From: SFTH01 sp963643985
Lineage (GTDB): Bacteria; Bacillota; Clostridia; Christensenellales; Aristaeellaceae
NCBI GenBank assembly: GCA_963643985.1
Contig: CAVINP010000118.1
Location: 1-5,727, forward strand
Reading direction: 5' to 3'
DNA length: 5,727 nt
The notes below the pieces were generated by a model that did not search any database, was not told where the DNA came from, and was given only the letters and a program-made list of their open reading frames with translations. The translations under genes were made by a program, and so were the position numbers. Positions 1 to 5,727 of the stretch are shown piece by piece; positions within the stretch are counted from its first letter, which is position 1, and the number at the start of each line of letters is the position of its first letter.

Positions 1-372
1 CCAGCCGACCTGCTCACATGCGTCGAGCTTCCGGCAGACCCGGGTATATTCGTCCACGGAAAAACCGGAGACATTGGCCATCACGGGTTTGTGAAAGAAG
101 GCTTTCATTTCCGGAAGCTCGTGCGCGATCACGTGATCCACGCCCGGGTTCTGCAGCCCCACGGCGTTGAGCATGCCGCCGCTGTACTCCGCAATGCGCG
201 GTGTCGGGTTGCCGTATCTGGCCTCGCGCGTCGTGCCCTTGAAGGAGAACGTGCCCAGACAGTTGATGTCGTAAAGCTCGCTGAACTCCCTGCCGTAGCC
301 GAAGGTGCCGCTGGCGGGGATCACGGGGTTGTCCAGCGTGATGCCCAGAAGGTTCACCTGCGTATTCACCAT
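1..372 (-). CDS. pyrD: Dihydroorotate dehydrogenase B, catalytic subunit (type 1B), N-terminal part, runs off the left edge
   Basis: This FMN enzyme oxidises dihydroorotate to orotate, the fourth step of UMP synthesis. Only the first 124 codons are present; the frame is open to base 1 with no stop. The translation starts MVNTQVNLLGITLDNPVIPA and shows class 1 hallmarks: SGTFGYG at residues 21-27, FKGTT at 44-48 with the likely FMN/substrate lysine K45, NPTPRI at 55-60, GMLNAVGLQNPG at 66-77 with N69, and NVSG at 100-103. Families of this type are about 300 residues long, so some 60% lies outside the window, including the catalytic cysteine loop. The ATG at 372 is chosen because AAGGAGG lies 7 nt upstream. 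A GTG follows directly as codon 2 and cannot be excluded. The start overlaps the pyrK stop by 7 nt. Adjacent pyrK marks this as the NAD-dependent heterotetrameric type 1B form, not the fumarate-linked 1A form. Confidence 0.96.
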   Translation of the reverse strand, partial: MVNTQVNLLGITLDNPVIPASGTFGYGREFSELYDINCLGTFSFKGTTREARYGNPTPRIAEYSGGMLNAVGLQNPGVDHVIAHELPEMKAFFHKPVMANVSGFSVDEYTRVCRKLDACEQVGW

Positions 373-1097
373 ACGATCTCCTCCTTCGTGAGCACCGGCC
401 CGTCCTTGCAGATGCGCTTTGTGCCGTATTTCGTTTGGCAGCTGCAGCCCATGCACGCGCCGAAGCCGCAGCCCATGCGCTCCTCAAAGCTGTACTGGCC
501 CGTGGTTTTGCTTGCGTTGTAAACGGCTCTGAGCATCGGTTCGGGGCCGCAGGCGAAGGTGGCGGAGTAGCTCAGGCCCTGCATGGCATCCGTCACGAAG
601 CCCTTCACGCCCACGCTGCCGTCCGCCGTGGCGATGATCGTATCCGCGCCCAGCTCAGCAAACTTTTCGCGGTAGAATATCTCTTCACCGGTGTTAAAGC
701 CCAGTATGGCCGTGACGTGCTTTTTCTGTGCAATGAGCTGTCCGGCCAGATACAGCATCGGAGGCACACCTGCGCCGCCGCCCAGCAGCAGCGGGGTGTC
801 ACCGCTTTTGCTCAGATCGTAGCCGTTGCCAAGTCCCGTCAGGAGATCGATCTTTTTGCCCACGGCATAGCATGACATATCCGCTGTGCCGCTGCCCACC
901 ACTTTGTATACAAGCGTCAGCAAATCGCCTCGGACGTCGCAGACCGATATCGGCCGCCGCAGGTAGTGAGTATCCAACAGCAGTTGCACAAACTGCCCCG
1001 GGGCACCGATGGCCGACGTGTCGCCGCGCAGCACCATCTCCCAGGTGTTGGTGCACAGGTTTCGATTGGAGACGATTTCAAACAGACTCTGCCGCAT
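366..1097 (-). CDS. pyrK: Dihydroorotate dehydrogenase B, electron-transfer subunit (FAD, [2Fe-2S])
   Basis: PyrK passes electrons from the FMN of PyrD through a [2Fe-2S] cluster and FAD to NAD+. The 243-residue protein has the usual length and the ferredoxin-reductase layout. An N-terminal FAD-binding barrel carries RRPISVCD at 47-54 (the RxxS-type flavin motif) and GSGT at 68-71. A nucleotide-binding domain follows with LLLGGGAGVPPML at 103-115 and CGPEPML at 183-189. The C-terminal cluster motif places cysteines at 210, 215, 218 and 230 (C-x4-C-x2-C-x11-C); C220 is an extra nearby cysteine. The family uses four such cysteines for the iron-sulfur centre, so cluster binding is inferred from conservation. 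The ATG lies 3 nt after the carB stop, with AAGGAG 6 nt upstream inside the end of carB. The stop overlaps the pyrD start. The protein is cytosolic; no signal peptide or membrane segment is visible. Confidence 0.97.
   Translation of the reverse strand: MRQSLFEIVSNRNLCTNTWEMVLRGDTSAIGAPGQFVQLLLDTHYLRRPISVCDVRGDLLTLVYKVVGSGTADMSCYAVGKKIDLLTGLGNGYDLSKSGDTPLLLGGGAGVPPMLYLAGQLIAQKKHVTAILGFNTGEEIFYREKFAELGADTIIATADGSVGVKGFVTDAMQGLSYSATFACGPEPMLRAVYNASKTTGQYSFEERMGCGFGACMGCSCQTKYGTKRICKDGPVLTKEEIVW
380..386 (-). promoter_or_regulatory. Ribosome binding site of pyrD
   Basis: AAGGAGG inside the last codons of pyrK, 7 nt before the ATG at 372. It supports a start that overlaps the pyrK stop (ATGGTGA) and so suggests translational coupling of the two subunits of one enzyme complex. 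Confidence 0.85.
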
Positions 1098-1100
1098 TTT

Positions 1101-4100
1101 TTACTCCTTGTCGATGGTGGAGATGGCGAAGGTGGTCTCTTCCAGCACATCCAGCAGCACGCGCACGGTATCCAGTGCGGAGAAGAGCGCCACGTTGTTT
1201 TCCACACTCAGGCGGCGGATCATGAAGCCGTCCCGCGCCTGATGCATGCTGCCGATGTCGCGCGTGTTGATGACGTAGGCGATGTGCCCTTGGCGCAGCG
1301 CGTTCGGAATGTCCTCGCTGCCGTCGCTGATCTTCCTGAGCACGCGCGTCCTGATGCCGTGCTGCTTGAGGAAGCGGGCCGTGCCCTCGGTGGCCTCGAT
1401 GTTGAAGCCCAGATTGTAGAACCTGCGGATCAGCGGCAGGGCCTCCTCGTGGTCCTTGCCTGCGATGGTCGCCAGCACCGTGCCGTAGTTCTGCAGGTTC
1501 ATGCCGGAGGCCTTCAGCGCCTTGTACAGTGCGCGGTAGAGCTTCTCGTCATAGCCGATGGCCTCGCCCGTGGACTTCATTTCGGGGCTGAGGTAGGCAT
1601 CCAAGCCCCTGATCTTGGCAAAGGAGAATACCGGCACCTTGACGTACCAGCGCTTCTTCTCCTCGGGGTAGAGGTCGAATATGCCCTGTTCCTTCAGGCT
1701 CTTGCCGAGGATGACGTTGGTGGCAATGTCCGCCAGAGAGTAGCCTGTGGACTTGGAGAGGAAGGGGACGGTGCGGCTCGAGCGCGGATTGACCTCGATG
1801 ACGTAGACATCTTCGTTCGCATCCACGATGAACTGTATGTTGTACAGGCCCACGATGCCCAGCCCCAGGCCCAGCTTTTTGGAATAGCTCAGTATCGTGC
1901 CCTTGACCTTGCCGCTGAGAGAGAAGCTCGGGTAGACGGAAATGGAGTCACCGGAGTGGATGCCGGTGCGCTCGACCAGCTCCATGATGCCCGGCACGAA
2001 CACGTCACGGCCGTCACAGATGGCGTCGACCTCGACCTCCTTGCCCATGATGTAGTGATCTACCAGCACGGGCTTGTCCACATCGATCTCGACCGCGGTT
2101 TTCAGGTAGAGGCGCAGCTGTTCCTCGTTGGCCACGATCTGCATGGCGCGGCCGCCCAGCACGAAGCTCGGGCGCACGAGCACGGGATAGCCGATCTCCT
2201 CGGCGGTCTTCACGCCGTCCTCGATGTTCGTCACGGCGCGGCCCTCGCTCTGGGGGATGTGCAACTCGTTGAGTATGTGCTCGAAGGCGTCGCGGTCCTC
2301 GGCGTTGTTGATGGCCTCGACATCCGTGCCGATGATCTTCACGCCGCGGTCATACAGCGGCTGGGCGAGGTTGATGGCCGTCTGGCCGCCCAGCGAGGCA
2401 ATGACCTCGTTCGCCTGCTCGTATTCCAGTATGCCCATCACGTCCTCAGTGGTGAGCGGCTCGAAGTAGAGCTTGTCGGCGGTGGTGTAGTCGGTGGAGA
2501 CGGTCTCGGGGTTGTTGTTGATGATGATGGCCTCATAGCCGGCCTTGCGGATCGTGGTCACCGCGTGCACGGTCGAATAGTCAAACTCGACGCCCTGACC
2601 GATGCGGATCGGGCCTGCGCCCAGCACAACCTTCTTTTCGCGATCCGTGACGACGGACTGATTCTCGCCCGTGTAGCTGGAGTAGAAGTAGGGTATGTAG
2701 GCGTTCGTGTGGCAGGTATCGACCATGCGATAGACCGGACGGATGCCGTTTTCCTTGCGGAAGGCGTAAATGTCGGTCTCGGGCCTGTTCCAGAGCTTTG
2801 CAATGTAGCGGTCGGAGAAGCCCATCTGCTTGGCAGACCTGAGCACGGCCGCATCACCGGCGTTCGCCGCAAGCGCTTTTTCCATATCGACGATTTTTCG
2901 AACGGATTCGATGAAGTAGGGTGTGATCAGCGTGACCTCGAACAGCTTTTCCACGCTCACACCCAGACGCAGCGCCTGTGCGATGGCATAGATGCCGTCA
3001 TCGCGGAAGTCCGCAAGGTAGGCAAGCAGCCCGTCCGCGCTCATGCCGTCAAACTTTGCCATATGGAAGTGGCACACACCGATCTCCAGCGACCTTACGC
3101 CCTTGAGCAGGGCCTCCTCCAGATTGGCACCGATGCCCATGACCTCGCCGGTCGCCTTCATCTGCGTGCCCAGCTTGTTGTTGGCGGAGGTGAACTTGTC
3201 AAAAGGGAAGCGCGGCAGCTTGGCCACGATGTAGTCCAGACTCGGCTCAAAGGCCGCGTTCGTGTTGGCAATGACGATGTCCTCCAGCAGCATGCCCACG
3301 GCGATCTTTGCCGTCACGCGGGCAATGGGATAGCCGCTGGCCTTGGATGCCAGAGCGGAGGATCTGGAGACGCGCGGGTTGACCTCGATCAGGAAATACT
3401 CGCTGCTGTTGGGGTTGAGTGCGAACTGGACGTTGCAGCCGCCCTCGATCTTGAGCGCCTTGATGATCTTGATGGCGGAATCGTTGAGCATTTTCAGATC
3501 ATGGTCGTTGAGCGTCAGTATGGGCGCGACCACGATGGAGTCACCCGTATGCACGCCCACGGGATCGACGTTTTCCATGCCGCAGATGGTGATGGCGTGG
3601 TCGGCGCTGTCGCGCATGACCTCAAACTCGATCTCCTTGTAGCCCTTGACGCTCTTTTCAATCAGCACCTGATGCACCGGCGAGAGACGGAAGGCATTGA
3701 TGGCCGTCTCGGTAAGCTCGACCTCGTCATTGGCAAAGCCGCCGCCCGTGCCGCCCAGCGTGAATGCGGGGCGCAGCACCACGGGATAGCCGATTTCACG
3801 GGCGGCCTGCACGGCTTCCTCCACGCTGTAGGTGATCCTGGAGGGAATGACCGGCTCGCCGATTTCCTGGCAAAGCTCCTTGAACAGCTCACGGTCTTCG
3901 GCCCGCTCGATACTGGCAGAGCTCGTGCCCAGCAGTTCCACGCCGCATTCGCGCAGCACGCCCTTCTTTTCAAGCTGCATCGCCAGATTCAGACCCGTCT
4001 GGCCGCCGATGCCGGGAATGATGGCATCCGGGCGCTCGTAGCGCAGTATGCGGGCTACGTATTCCAGCGTCAGCGGCTCCATGTAGACCTTGTCCGCGAT

Positions 4101-4277
4101 GCTGGTGTCCGTCATGATGGTGGCGGGGTTGGAGTTGACCAGCACCACCTCGTATCCCTCTTCCTTGAGCGCGAGGCAGGCCTGCGTGCCTGCATAGTCA
4201 AACTCGGCCGCCTGACCGATAACGATGGGGCCGGAACCGATAATCATAATTTTCTTCAAATCCGTGCGCTTTGCCAT
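1101..4277 (-). CDS. carB: Carbamoyl-phosphate synthase, large (ammonia/ATP) subunit
   Basis: CarB uses two ATP, bicarbonate and ammonia to make carbamoyl phosphate, the entry compound for pyrimidines and arginine. At 1058 residues it is full length for Gram-positive CarB. Two homologous ATP-grasp halves are visible. The first (about 1-400) has GSGPIVIGQAAEFDYAG at 14-30, RPAFTLGGTGGG at 169-180, ENVDPVGVHTGDS at 235-247 and EVNPRVSRSSA at 298-308, with metal/ATP ligands E299 and N301. A linker/oligomerisation region covers about 401-545. The second half has GAGPIRIGQGVEFDYS at 553-568, RPSFVLGGRAM at 702-712 and EVNPRSSRTVPF at 828-839. An MGS-like allosteric domain (about 930-1058) retains ATEGT at 962-966 and INT at 1003-1005. 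The ATG has AAGGAGG 8 nt upstream. The glutaminase partner gene carA, normally directly upstream, is absent; pyrC lies there instead. No frameshift or lost core motif is seen. Confidence 0.98.
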   Translation of the reverse strand: MAKRTDLKKIMIIGSGPIVIGQAAEFDYAGTQACLALKEEGYEVVLVNSNPATIMTDTSIADKVYMEPLTLEYVARILRYERPDAIIPGIGGQTGLNLAMQLEKKGVLRECGVELLGTSSASIERAEDRELFKELCQEIGEPVIPSRITYSVEEAVQAAREIGYPVVLRPAFTLGGTGGGFANDEVELTETAINAFRLSPVHQVLIEKSVKGYKEIEFEVMRDSADHAITICGMENVDPVGVHTGDSIVVAPILTLNDHDLKMLNDSAIKIIKALKIEGGCNVQFALNPNSSEYFLIEVNPRVSRSSALASKASGYPIARVTAKIAVGMLLEDIVIANTNAAFEPSLDYIVAKLPRFPFDKFTSANNKLGTQMKATGEVMGIGANLEEALLKGVRSLEIGVCHFHMAKFDGMSADGLLAYLADFRDDGIYAIAQALRLGVSVEKLFEVTLITPYFIESVRKIVDMEKALAANAGDAAVLRSAKQMGFSDRYIAKLWNRPETDIYAFRKENGIRPVYRMVDTCHTNAYIPYFYSSYTGENQSVVTDREKKVVLGAGPIRIGQGVEFDYSTVHAVTTIRKAGYEAIIINNNPETVSTDYTTADKLYFEPLTTEDVMGILEYEQANEVIASLGGQTAINLAQPLYDRGVKIIGTDVEAINNAEDRDAFEHILNELHIPQSEGRAVTNIEDGVKTAEEIGYPVLVRPSFVLGGRAMQIVANEEQLRLYLKTAVEIDVDKPVLVDHYIMGKEVEVDAICDGRDVFVPGIMELVERTGIHSGDSISVYPSFSLSGKVKGTILSYSKKLGLGLGIVGLYNIQFIVDANEDVYVIEVNPRSSRTVPFLSKSTGYSLADIATNVILGKSLKEQGIFDLYPEEKKRWYVKVPVFSFAKIRGLDAYLSPEMKSTGEAIGYDEKLYRALYKALKASGMNLQNYGTVLATIAGKDHEEALPLIRRFYNLGFNIEATEGTARFLKQHGIRTRVLRKISDGSEDIPNALRQGHIAYVINTRDIGSMHQARDGFMIRRLSVENNVALFSALDTVRVLLDVLEETTFAISTIDKE
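1104..1109 (-). promoter_or_regulatory. Ribosome binding site of pyrK
   Basis: AAGGAG lies inside the last codons of carB, 6 nt before the pyrK ATG. The carB stop TAA falls between the site and the start, so a ribosome ending carB would sit over the pyrK start. Confidence 0.82.
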
Positions 4278-4285
4278 GGTGTTTT

Positions 4286-4292
4286 CCTCCTT
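4286..4292 (-). promoter_or_regulatory. Ribosome binding site of carB
   Basis: AAGGAGG begins immediately after the pyrC stop TAA and ends 8 nt before the carB ATG. It fills most of the 15-nt gap, leaving no room for a separate promoter or terminator between pyrC and carB. Confidence 0.88.
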
Positions 4293-5513
4293 TTAGTCCT
4301 CTCTGTAGGCGACCCTGCCGCGGGCTACGGTCAGCTTGCATTGTCCGTAAACTTCTTTCCCGGCAAAGGGCGTGCTCCTGCCCTTGGATATAAAGTCTGC
4401 CGGGTCGATGATGTACCCTTTATTCAGATCAAACGCGGTGAAGTTCGTCTGCAGCGGCAGATCAAACCCGAAGCGTCTGCAGGGGTTCGTGTGCAAAAGC
4501 TCTGTCAGCTTTTCGAGGGTGATGATGCCCGTCTTCACAAGATGGGTATAGAGCAGCGGAAAAGCGGTCTCGATGCCGACCACGCCCATGAGGCTTCCTT
4601 CAAGTCCCCTGCCTTTTTCCTCACTGCTGTGCGGCGCGTGATCGGTGGCGATCATGTCGATCGTGCCGTCCCGCAGGCCCTCGATCAGGGCTTCACGATC
4701 CGATCGTGCACGCAGCGGCGGATTCATTTTGAAGCGGCCGTCCTCCTGCAGATCACCCTCGTCCAGCAGCAGGTAGTGCGGCGCGGTCTCGCAGCTGACA
4801 TCCAGCCCCTCTCTTTTCGCGCTTCGGACCAGTTCCACGCTCTCGCGGGTGGATATGTGGCAGATGTGATAGGTGCAGCCCGTCTCGCGCACAAGCTGCA
4901 GATCACGCTCGATCGGCCCCCACTCGCTCTTTGAGCAGATGCCCCTGTGGCCGTGAGATGCGGCATACGCGCCGTCATGGATACAACCGCCGTGCAGCAG
5001 GCTGTTGTCCTCGCAGTGGGCGGCGATGATTTTGCCCAGCACCTTGGCCCTGTGCATGGCTTCCTTCATCATTTCCCTGTCCTGCACGCCGTGTCCGTCA
5101 TCGGAGAAGGCGCAGACAAGGGGGGCCAGGCCTTCCATGTCCGAGAGCACCTCGCCGCGCTCGCCCAGCGTGATTGCGCCGTAGGGGCGCACGTCAATGG
5201 CGGCATCGCGGCCGATGATGTCCGTCTGGACCTTGAGATGCACCACGCTGTCCGGTACGGGGCTGAGGTTCGGCATGGTGCACACCAGCGCATAGCCGCC
5301 GTGCGCCGCCGCGCGGGAGCCGCTCGAAATCGTTTCCTTATAAGAAAACCCCGGCTCACGGAAATGCACATGCACATCCGCAAAACCGGGGAAAACAGCA
5401 AGCCCGTCGTATTCAATATCGTTGCCCGTCATATCCGAATTTGAAAATACGAAATCACGGGTCTTCATTCGGCCCTGCTCGAACACGCGTGCGTTTCGGA
5501 TAAAGCATTTCAT
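4293..5513 (-). CDS. pyrC: Dihydroorotase, type I (zinc amidohydrolase)
   Basis: PyrC cyclises N-carbamoyl-L-aspartate to dihydroorotate, the third step of UMP synthesis. The 406-residue protein is slightly shorter than the roughly 425-430 common in the family. Type I motifs are DVHVHFREPG at 46-55, FSDDG at 137-141, AAHCED at 164-169, HICHIS at 216-221, FKMNPPLR at 261-268 and DHAPH at 291-295. By spacing against known bacterial type I enzymes the metal ligands are H48, H50, D139, H166, H219 and D291, all present, so it should be active. It ends with the usual SKGRSTPFAG segment (377-386) and a short C-terminal strand. The ATG at 5513 is chosen because AAGGAGG lies upstream (12-nt gap) and the protein then begins MKCFIRNARVF, as expected for the small N-terminal sheet domain. 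The open frame continues 61 codons further upstream, but that stretch is the attenuator and reaches the -35 box. This is the first gene of the operon. Confidence 0.97.
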   Translation of the reverse strand: MKCFIRNARVFEQGRMKTRDFVFSNSDMTGNDIEYDGLAVFPGFADVHVHFREPGFSYKETISSGSRAAAHGGYALVCTMPNLSPVPDSVVHLKVQTDIIGRDAAIDVRPYGAITLGERGEVLSDMEGLAPLVCAFSDDGHGVQDREMMKEAMHRAKVLGKIIAAHCEDNSLLHGGCIHDGAYAASHGHRGICSKSEWGPIERDLQLVRETGCTYHICHISTRESVELVRSAKREGLDVSCETAPHYLLLDEGDLQEDGRFKMNPPLRARSDREALIEGLRDGTIDMIATDHAPHSSEEKGRGLEGSLMGVVGIETAFPLLYTHLVKTGIITLEKLTELLHTNPCRRFGFDLPLQTNFTAFDLNKGYIIDPADFISKGRSTPFAGKEVYGQCKLTVARGRVAYRED

Positions 5514-5525
5514 GTCCCGGCTTCG

Positions 5526-5532
5526 CCTCCTT
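5526..5532 (-). promoter_or_regulatory. Ribosome binding site of pyrC
   Basis: AAGGAGG lies just downstream of the leader terminator. The gap to the ATG at 5513 is 12 nt, longer than for the other three genes here (6-8 nt). No ATG, GTG or TTG lies closer in the correct frame, so this site still fixes the start. It is outside the terminator hairpin, so it should be free on any read-through transcript. Confidence 0.8.
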
Positions 5533-5539
5533 GTCACAT

Positions 5540-5569
5540 AAAAAACGCTCCCGCCGATCGGCAGAAGCG
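5540..5569 (-). terminator. Intrinsic terminator of the pyr leader (attenuator)
   Basis: Read on the minus strand, CGCTTCTGCC pairs with GGCGGGAGCG around a GATC loop. This gives an unbroken 10-bp stem (three of the pairs G-U) followed directly by six T residues. It lies 26 nt before the pyrC ATG and downstream of a good promoter, in the position of a conditional terminator, not at the end of an operon. Its 5' arm is also the 3' arm of the antiterminator, so folding of one excludes the other. In PyrR-regulated operons this hairpin forms when UMP is plentiful. Confidence 0.92.
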
Positions 5570-5628
5570 ATATACACACAACAAAGCCTGACGCAAATGC
5601 GCCCGCCTGTCCTATATCCGCCTTGCCG
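5559..5628 (-). promoter_or_regulatory. Antiterminator hairpin of the pyr leader
   Basis: The 5' arm (5613-5628), CGGCAAGGCGGATATA, pairs with the 3' arm (5559-5574), TATATCGCTTCTGCCG. It makes about 15 pairs with only a bulged C on one side and a bulged G on the other (one G-U pair). The long loop holds a small hairpin of its own (GGCGC, ATTT, GCGTC; about 5590-5603). The 3' arm covers almost the whole 5' arm of the terminator, so this structure allows transcription into pyrC. Its 5' end overlaps the 3' side of the proposed PyrR-binding hairpin, giving the three-way exclusion known from Bacillus-type pyr leaders. The pairing is seen by eye; energies were not computed. Confidence 0.85.
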
Positions 5629-5649
5629 GTCTCTCGTACCGCCTTAAAG
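5621..5649 (-). promoter_or_regulatory. PyrR-binding RNA element (anti-antiterminator)
   Basis: The minus-strand RNA reads CUUUAAGG, then CGGU-ACGAGAG-ACCG, then GCAAGG. The inner 4-bp stem presents a loop with GAGAG, and CUU and AAG can form the lower stem around an asymmetric internal loop. This is the layout of PyrR-binding sites in Bacillus-type pyr leaders, where PyrR with UMP stabilises the hairpin. The usual core is close to UCCNGNGAGG; here the GNGAG part is kept but the preceding bases are UAC in place of UCC, so it is a variant. Binding would block the antiterminator, whose 5' arm begins inside this hairpin. The pyrR gene is not in the window. The assignment rests on motif, position and the overlapping structures together. 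Confidence 0.75.
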
Positions 5650-5667
5650 AACGTTTTTCTGAAGGCT

Positions 5668-5696
5668 ATTTTATCAATTTTGTCCCGAAATGTCAA
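5668..5696 (-). promoter_or_regulatory. Sigma-A (sigma-70 type) promoter of the pyr operon
   Basis: On the minus strand a perfect -35 box TTGACA (5691-5696) is followed by a 17-nt spacer and the -10 box TAAAAT (5668-5673), one mismatch from TATAAT. Transcription should begin near 5660, giving a leader of about 147 nt before pyrC. The surroundings are much richer in A/T than the genes. The remaining 31 bases to the right edge (5697-5727) are also A/T-rich in part and hold nothing I can assign. Confidence 0.9.
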
Positions 5697-5727
5697 TGAA
5701 GCTCGGATTAAATTAGTGGTTCTCCGG

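Noticed and set aside
14..487. A minus-strand open frame of 157 codons over the pyrK-pyrD junction
   Set aside because: It is the wrong frame of pyrK and pyrD: arginine- and alanine-rich, no domain, while the other minus-strand frames give clear PyrK and PyrD sequence.
966..4934. A plus-strand open frame of 1,322 codons
   Set aside because: It lies exactly antisense, codon for codon, to pyrK, carB and pyrC, which carry every expected family motif. Its translation is low-complexity-like, rich in H, A, V and D, has no recognisable domain, and I see no ribosome site that would justify it.
4947..5444. A plus-strand open frame of 165 codons opposite pyrC
   Set aside because: It is fully antisense to conserved pyrC motifs and has no recognisable domain or independent signal.
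5514..5696. A 61-residue N-terminal extension of PyrC with a hydrophobic stretch that could be read as a membrane or signal segment
   Set aside because: The extension would begin at a TTG inside the -35 box and pass through the promoter, the PyrR-like site and the terminator. Dihydroorotase is cytosolic and the family starts near MKCFIRN. The hydrophobic look comes from translating structured leader DNA.
5697..5727. Possible end of an upstream gene or terminator at the right edge
   Set aside because: Only 31 bases remain beyond the -35 box; no stem with a T run and no codable fragment can be supported.
1..5727. A hidden defence, mobile or other novel system
   Set aside because: Both strands were read through. 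All protein-coding content is four pyrimidine genes, with no inverted-repeat element, CRISPR-like repeat, tRNA or unassigned gap over 300 bases.

Overview
This window holds part of a de novo pyrimidine (UMP) biosynthesis operon. Everything functional reads on the minus strand, so transcription runs from right to left. In transcription order it contains a sigma-A-type promoter (about 5668-5696), a leader of roughly 147 nt with a PyrR-like attenuator (5540-5649), pyrC (dihydroorotase, 4293-5513), carB (carbamoyl-phosphate synthase large subunit, 1101-4277), pyrK (electron-transfer subunit of the NAD-dependent dihydroorotate dehydrogenase, 366-1097), and the first 124 codons of pyrD (catalytic subunit, type 1B), which runs off the left edge.

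The organism is most likely a fairly GC-rich member of the Bacillota (Firmicutes), probably a clostridial lineage. The reasons are the strong AAGGAGG-type ribosome binding sites before every gene, the PyrK/PyrD type 1B enzyme pair, a type I dihydroorotase, the Gram-positive style of the CarB C-terminus, and a transcription-attenuation leader in place of an operator. The sequence does not support a species name.

The genes are packed tightly: 15 nt between pyrC and carB, 3 nt between carB and pyrK, and a 7-nt overlap of pyrK with pyrD. One long mRNA with coupled translation is the natural reading. CarB makes carbamoyl phosphate, PyrC closes carbamoyl-aspartate to dihydroorotate, and PyrK/PyrD oxidise dihydroorotate to orotate with NAD+. 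The genes for the remaining steps are not in view: carA (glutaminase subunit), pyrB (aspartate carbamoyltransferase), pyrF and pyrE. The regulator pyrR is also absent. carA is missing from its usual place directly before carB.

The leader is the most informative non-coding part. A GAGAG-loop hairpin resembling PyrR-binding RNA overlaps the 5' arm of a long antiterminator. The antiterminator's 3' arm is also the 5' arm of an intrinsic terminator that sits just before pyrC. This gives a complete either/or switch: high UMP favours termination, low UMP favours read-through. I see no mobile element, CRISPR array, RNA gene or unknown protein system here. It is a conventional housekeeping operon with a well-preserved attenuator and an unusual gene order.
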